A stretch of DNA of 8,182 nt, taken from assembly GCA_021845835.1 (NCBI GenBank), contig JAJZVE010000187.1:1-8182 (forward strand), read 5' to 3'. The stretch comes from Pseudomonadota bacterium (GTDB lineage Bacteria; Pseudomonadota; Alphaproteobacteria; Acetobacterales; Acetobacteraceae). The translations under genes and the position numbers were made by a program. The notes under the pieces were generated by a model that saw only the letters and a program-made list of their open reading frames with translations, had not been told where the DNA came from and ran no database searches. This document shows, in pieces, positions 7,544-8,182 of the stretch. How positions within the stretch are numbered: the first letter of the stretch is position 1; each line of letters starts with the position of its first letter.

Positions 7544-8182
7544 TGCCGGCCGCGCGCATTCCGCATCTGGCCGCAACGCTGCCACCAGTGCGCGGGCGCG
7601 TGCAGGCGGACGCAGTGCTGGCGCCGGCGACGTGGTTCCGTGTCGGCGGGCCGGCGGAAGTGCTGCTGCGTCCGGCCGATGCCGATGATCTGTGCGCGTT
7701 TCTCGCCGCACTGCCCGACGAGGTGCCGGTCACCGCAATCGGCGCCGCATCCAACCTGATCGTGCGCGACGGCGGCGTGCATGGCGTGGTGGTGCGGCTC
7801 GCGCGCGGCTTCAGCGCGATCAAGGCGGCGCCGGACGGCGTGATCGCCGGCGCCGCGGCACTGGATGCGACGGTCGCCGAGCACGCCGCGGCGGCGGGAC
7901 TCGCGGGTCTCGAATTTTTCTCCGGCATTCCAGGTGCGATCGGCGGCGCCGTCGCGATGAACGCCGGCGCCTATGGCGGCGATGTCGCATCGGCGCTCGA
8001 CTGGGCGGAGGTCGTGACGCGCCCGGGCGAGTTGCTGCGCCTGTCCGGCGAGCATCTTGGTTTCGCCTATCGTCACGCGGCGCTGCCACCGGGTGCGATC
8101 GTGGTGCGCGTGCGCTTGCGCGCGCAGCCCGGCGATCCCGCCGTGATCGCCGCGCGCATGGCCGAAATCCGCAGCACGCGCG
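7540..8182 (+). CDS. murB: UDP-N-acetylenolpyruvoylglucosamine reductase MurB, N-terminal part (partial)
   Basis: The first 214 codons are present, out of about 300-320 typical for the family; the 3' end lies beyond the window. MurB is a cytoplasmic FAD enzyme that uses NADPH to reduce UDP-GlcNAc-enolpyruvate to UDP-MurNAc, the substrate of MurC. The FAD domain shows [10 protein letters not shown] (31-40), [12 protein letters not shown] (68-79) and [24 protein letters not shown] (124-147, including SGIPG at 128-132 and MNAGAYG at 140-146). Y177-R178 in FAYRHA is the conserved Tyr-Arg pair. The catalytic Ser and Glu of the C-terminal part are not visible. The start reads ATGATG: the first ATG overlaps the murC stop by 4 nt, and the second (7543) by 1 nt. 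No clear ribosome site is seen, so coupling to murC is likely. Two motif positions differ from common consensus: GxGSN is GAASN and YRxS is YRHA. Confidence 0.95.
   Translation, partial: MMPAARIPHLAATLPPVRGRVQADAVLAPATWFRVGGPAEVLLRPADADDLCAFLAALPDEVPVTAIGAASNLIVRDGGVHGVVVRLARGFSAIKAAPDGVIAGAAALDATVAEHAAAAGLAGLEFFSGIPGAIGGAVAMNAGAYGGDVASALDWAEVVTRPGELLRLSGEHLGFAYRHAALPPGAIVVRVRLRAQPGDPAVIAARMAEIRSTR

Noticed and set aside
5882..7711. A 609-codon open frame on the minus strand opposite murG, murC and murB
   Set aside because: It lies antisense to well-supported genes, has an Arg/His/Ala-rich composition without any recognisable domain, and is expected in DNA with high GC at third codon positions, where stop codons are rare in other frames.
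1..8182. A possible novel system, mobile element, CRISPR array, RNA gene or terminator
   Set aside because: Every base except the first belongs to a recognised dcw gene. There is no intergenic space, no direct or inverted repeat of note beyond the short GCG tract, and no hairpin followed by a T-run.

Overview
The window is a gapless stretch of a bacterial dcw (division and cell wall) cluster. All genes lie on the + strand: the 3' tip of murE, then complete murF, mraY, murD, ftsW, murG and murC, then the first 214 codons of murB, cut off by the window end. I see no RNA gene, mobile element, CRISPR array, integration site, terminator or intergenic space. The only non-coding base is the partial codon at position 1.

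The DNA is very GC-rich (roughly 70% by eye), with strong G/C preference at third codon positions. murB directly after murC, in the order murE-murF-mraY-murD-ftsW-murG-murC-murB, is typical of Alphaproteobacteria; in gammaproteobacteria such as E. coli murB lies elsewhere. Details such as the FtsW N-terminus (R-WWW-TVDRW) and the MurD motif EMSSYMLE lead me to suspect the Rhodospirillales/Acetobacteraceae side of the class. That is inference from memory, not a search result.

The genes form one pathway. MurB and MurC make UDP-MurNAc and add L-Ala, MurD adds D-Glu, MurE adds the third residue (normally meso-diaminopimelate in this class), and MurF adds D-Ala-D-Ala. MraY moves phospho-MurNAc-pentapeptide onto undecaprenyl phosphate (lipid I), and MurG adds GlcNAc (lipid II). 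FtsW polymerises lipid II at the division septum together with its class B PBP partner. The next expected genes downstream are ddlB, ftsQ, ftsA and ftsZ, outside the window.

All seven gene junctions overlap, six by 4 nt (ATGA or GTGA) and one by 1 nt (TGATG), so the whole window should be one translationally coupled operon. Any promoter for it must lie upstream of the window or inside coding sequence. I found no undescribed system here. The second-look items are small: motif substitutions in MurD and MurB, a pure (GCG)6 alanine tract in MurG, two patches of relaxed codon use, and the complete chain of overlaps.
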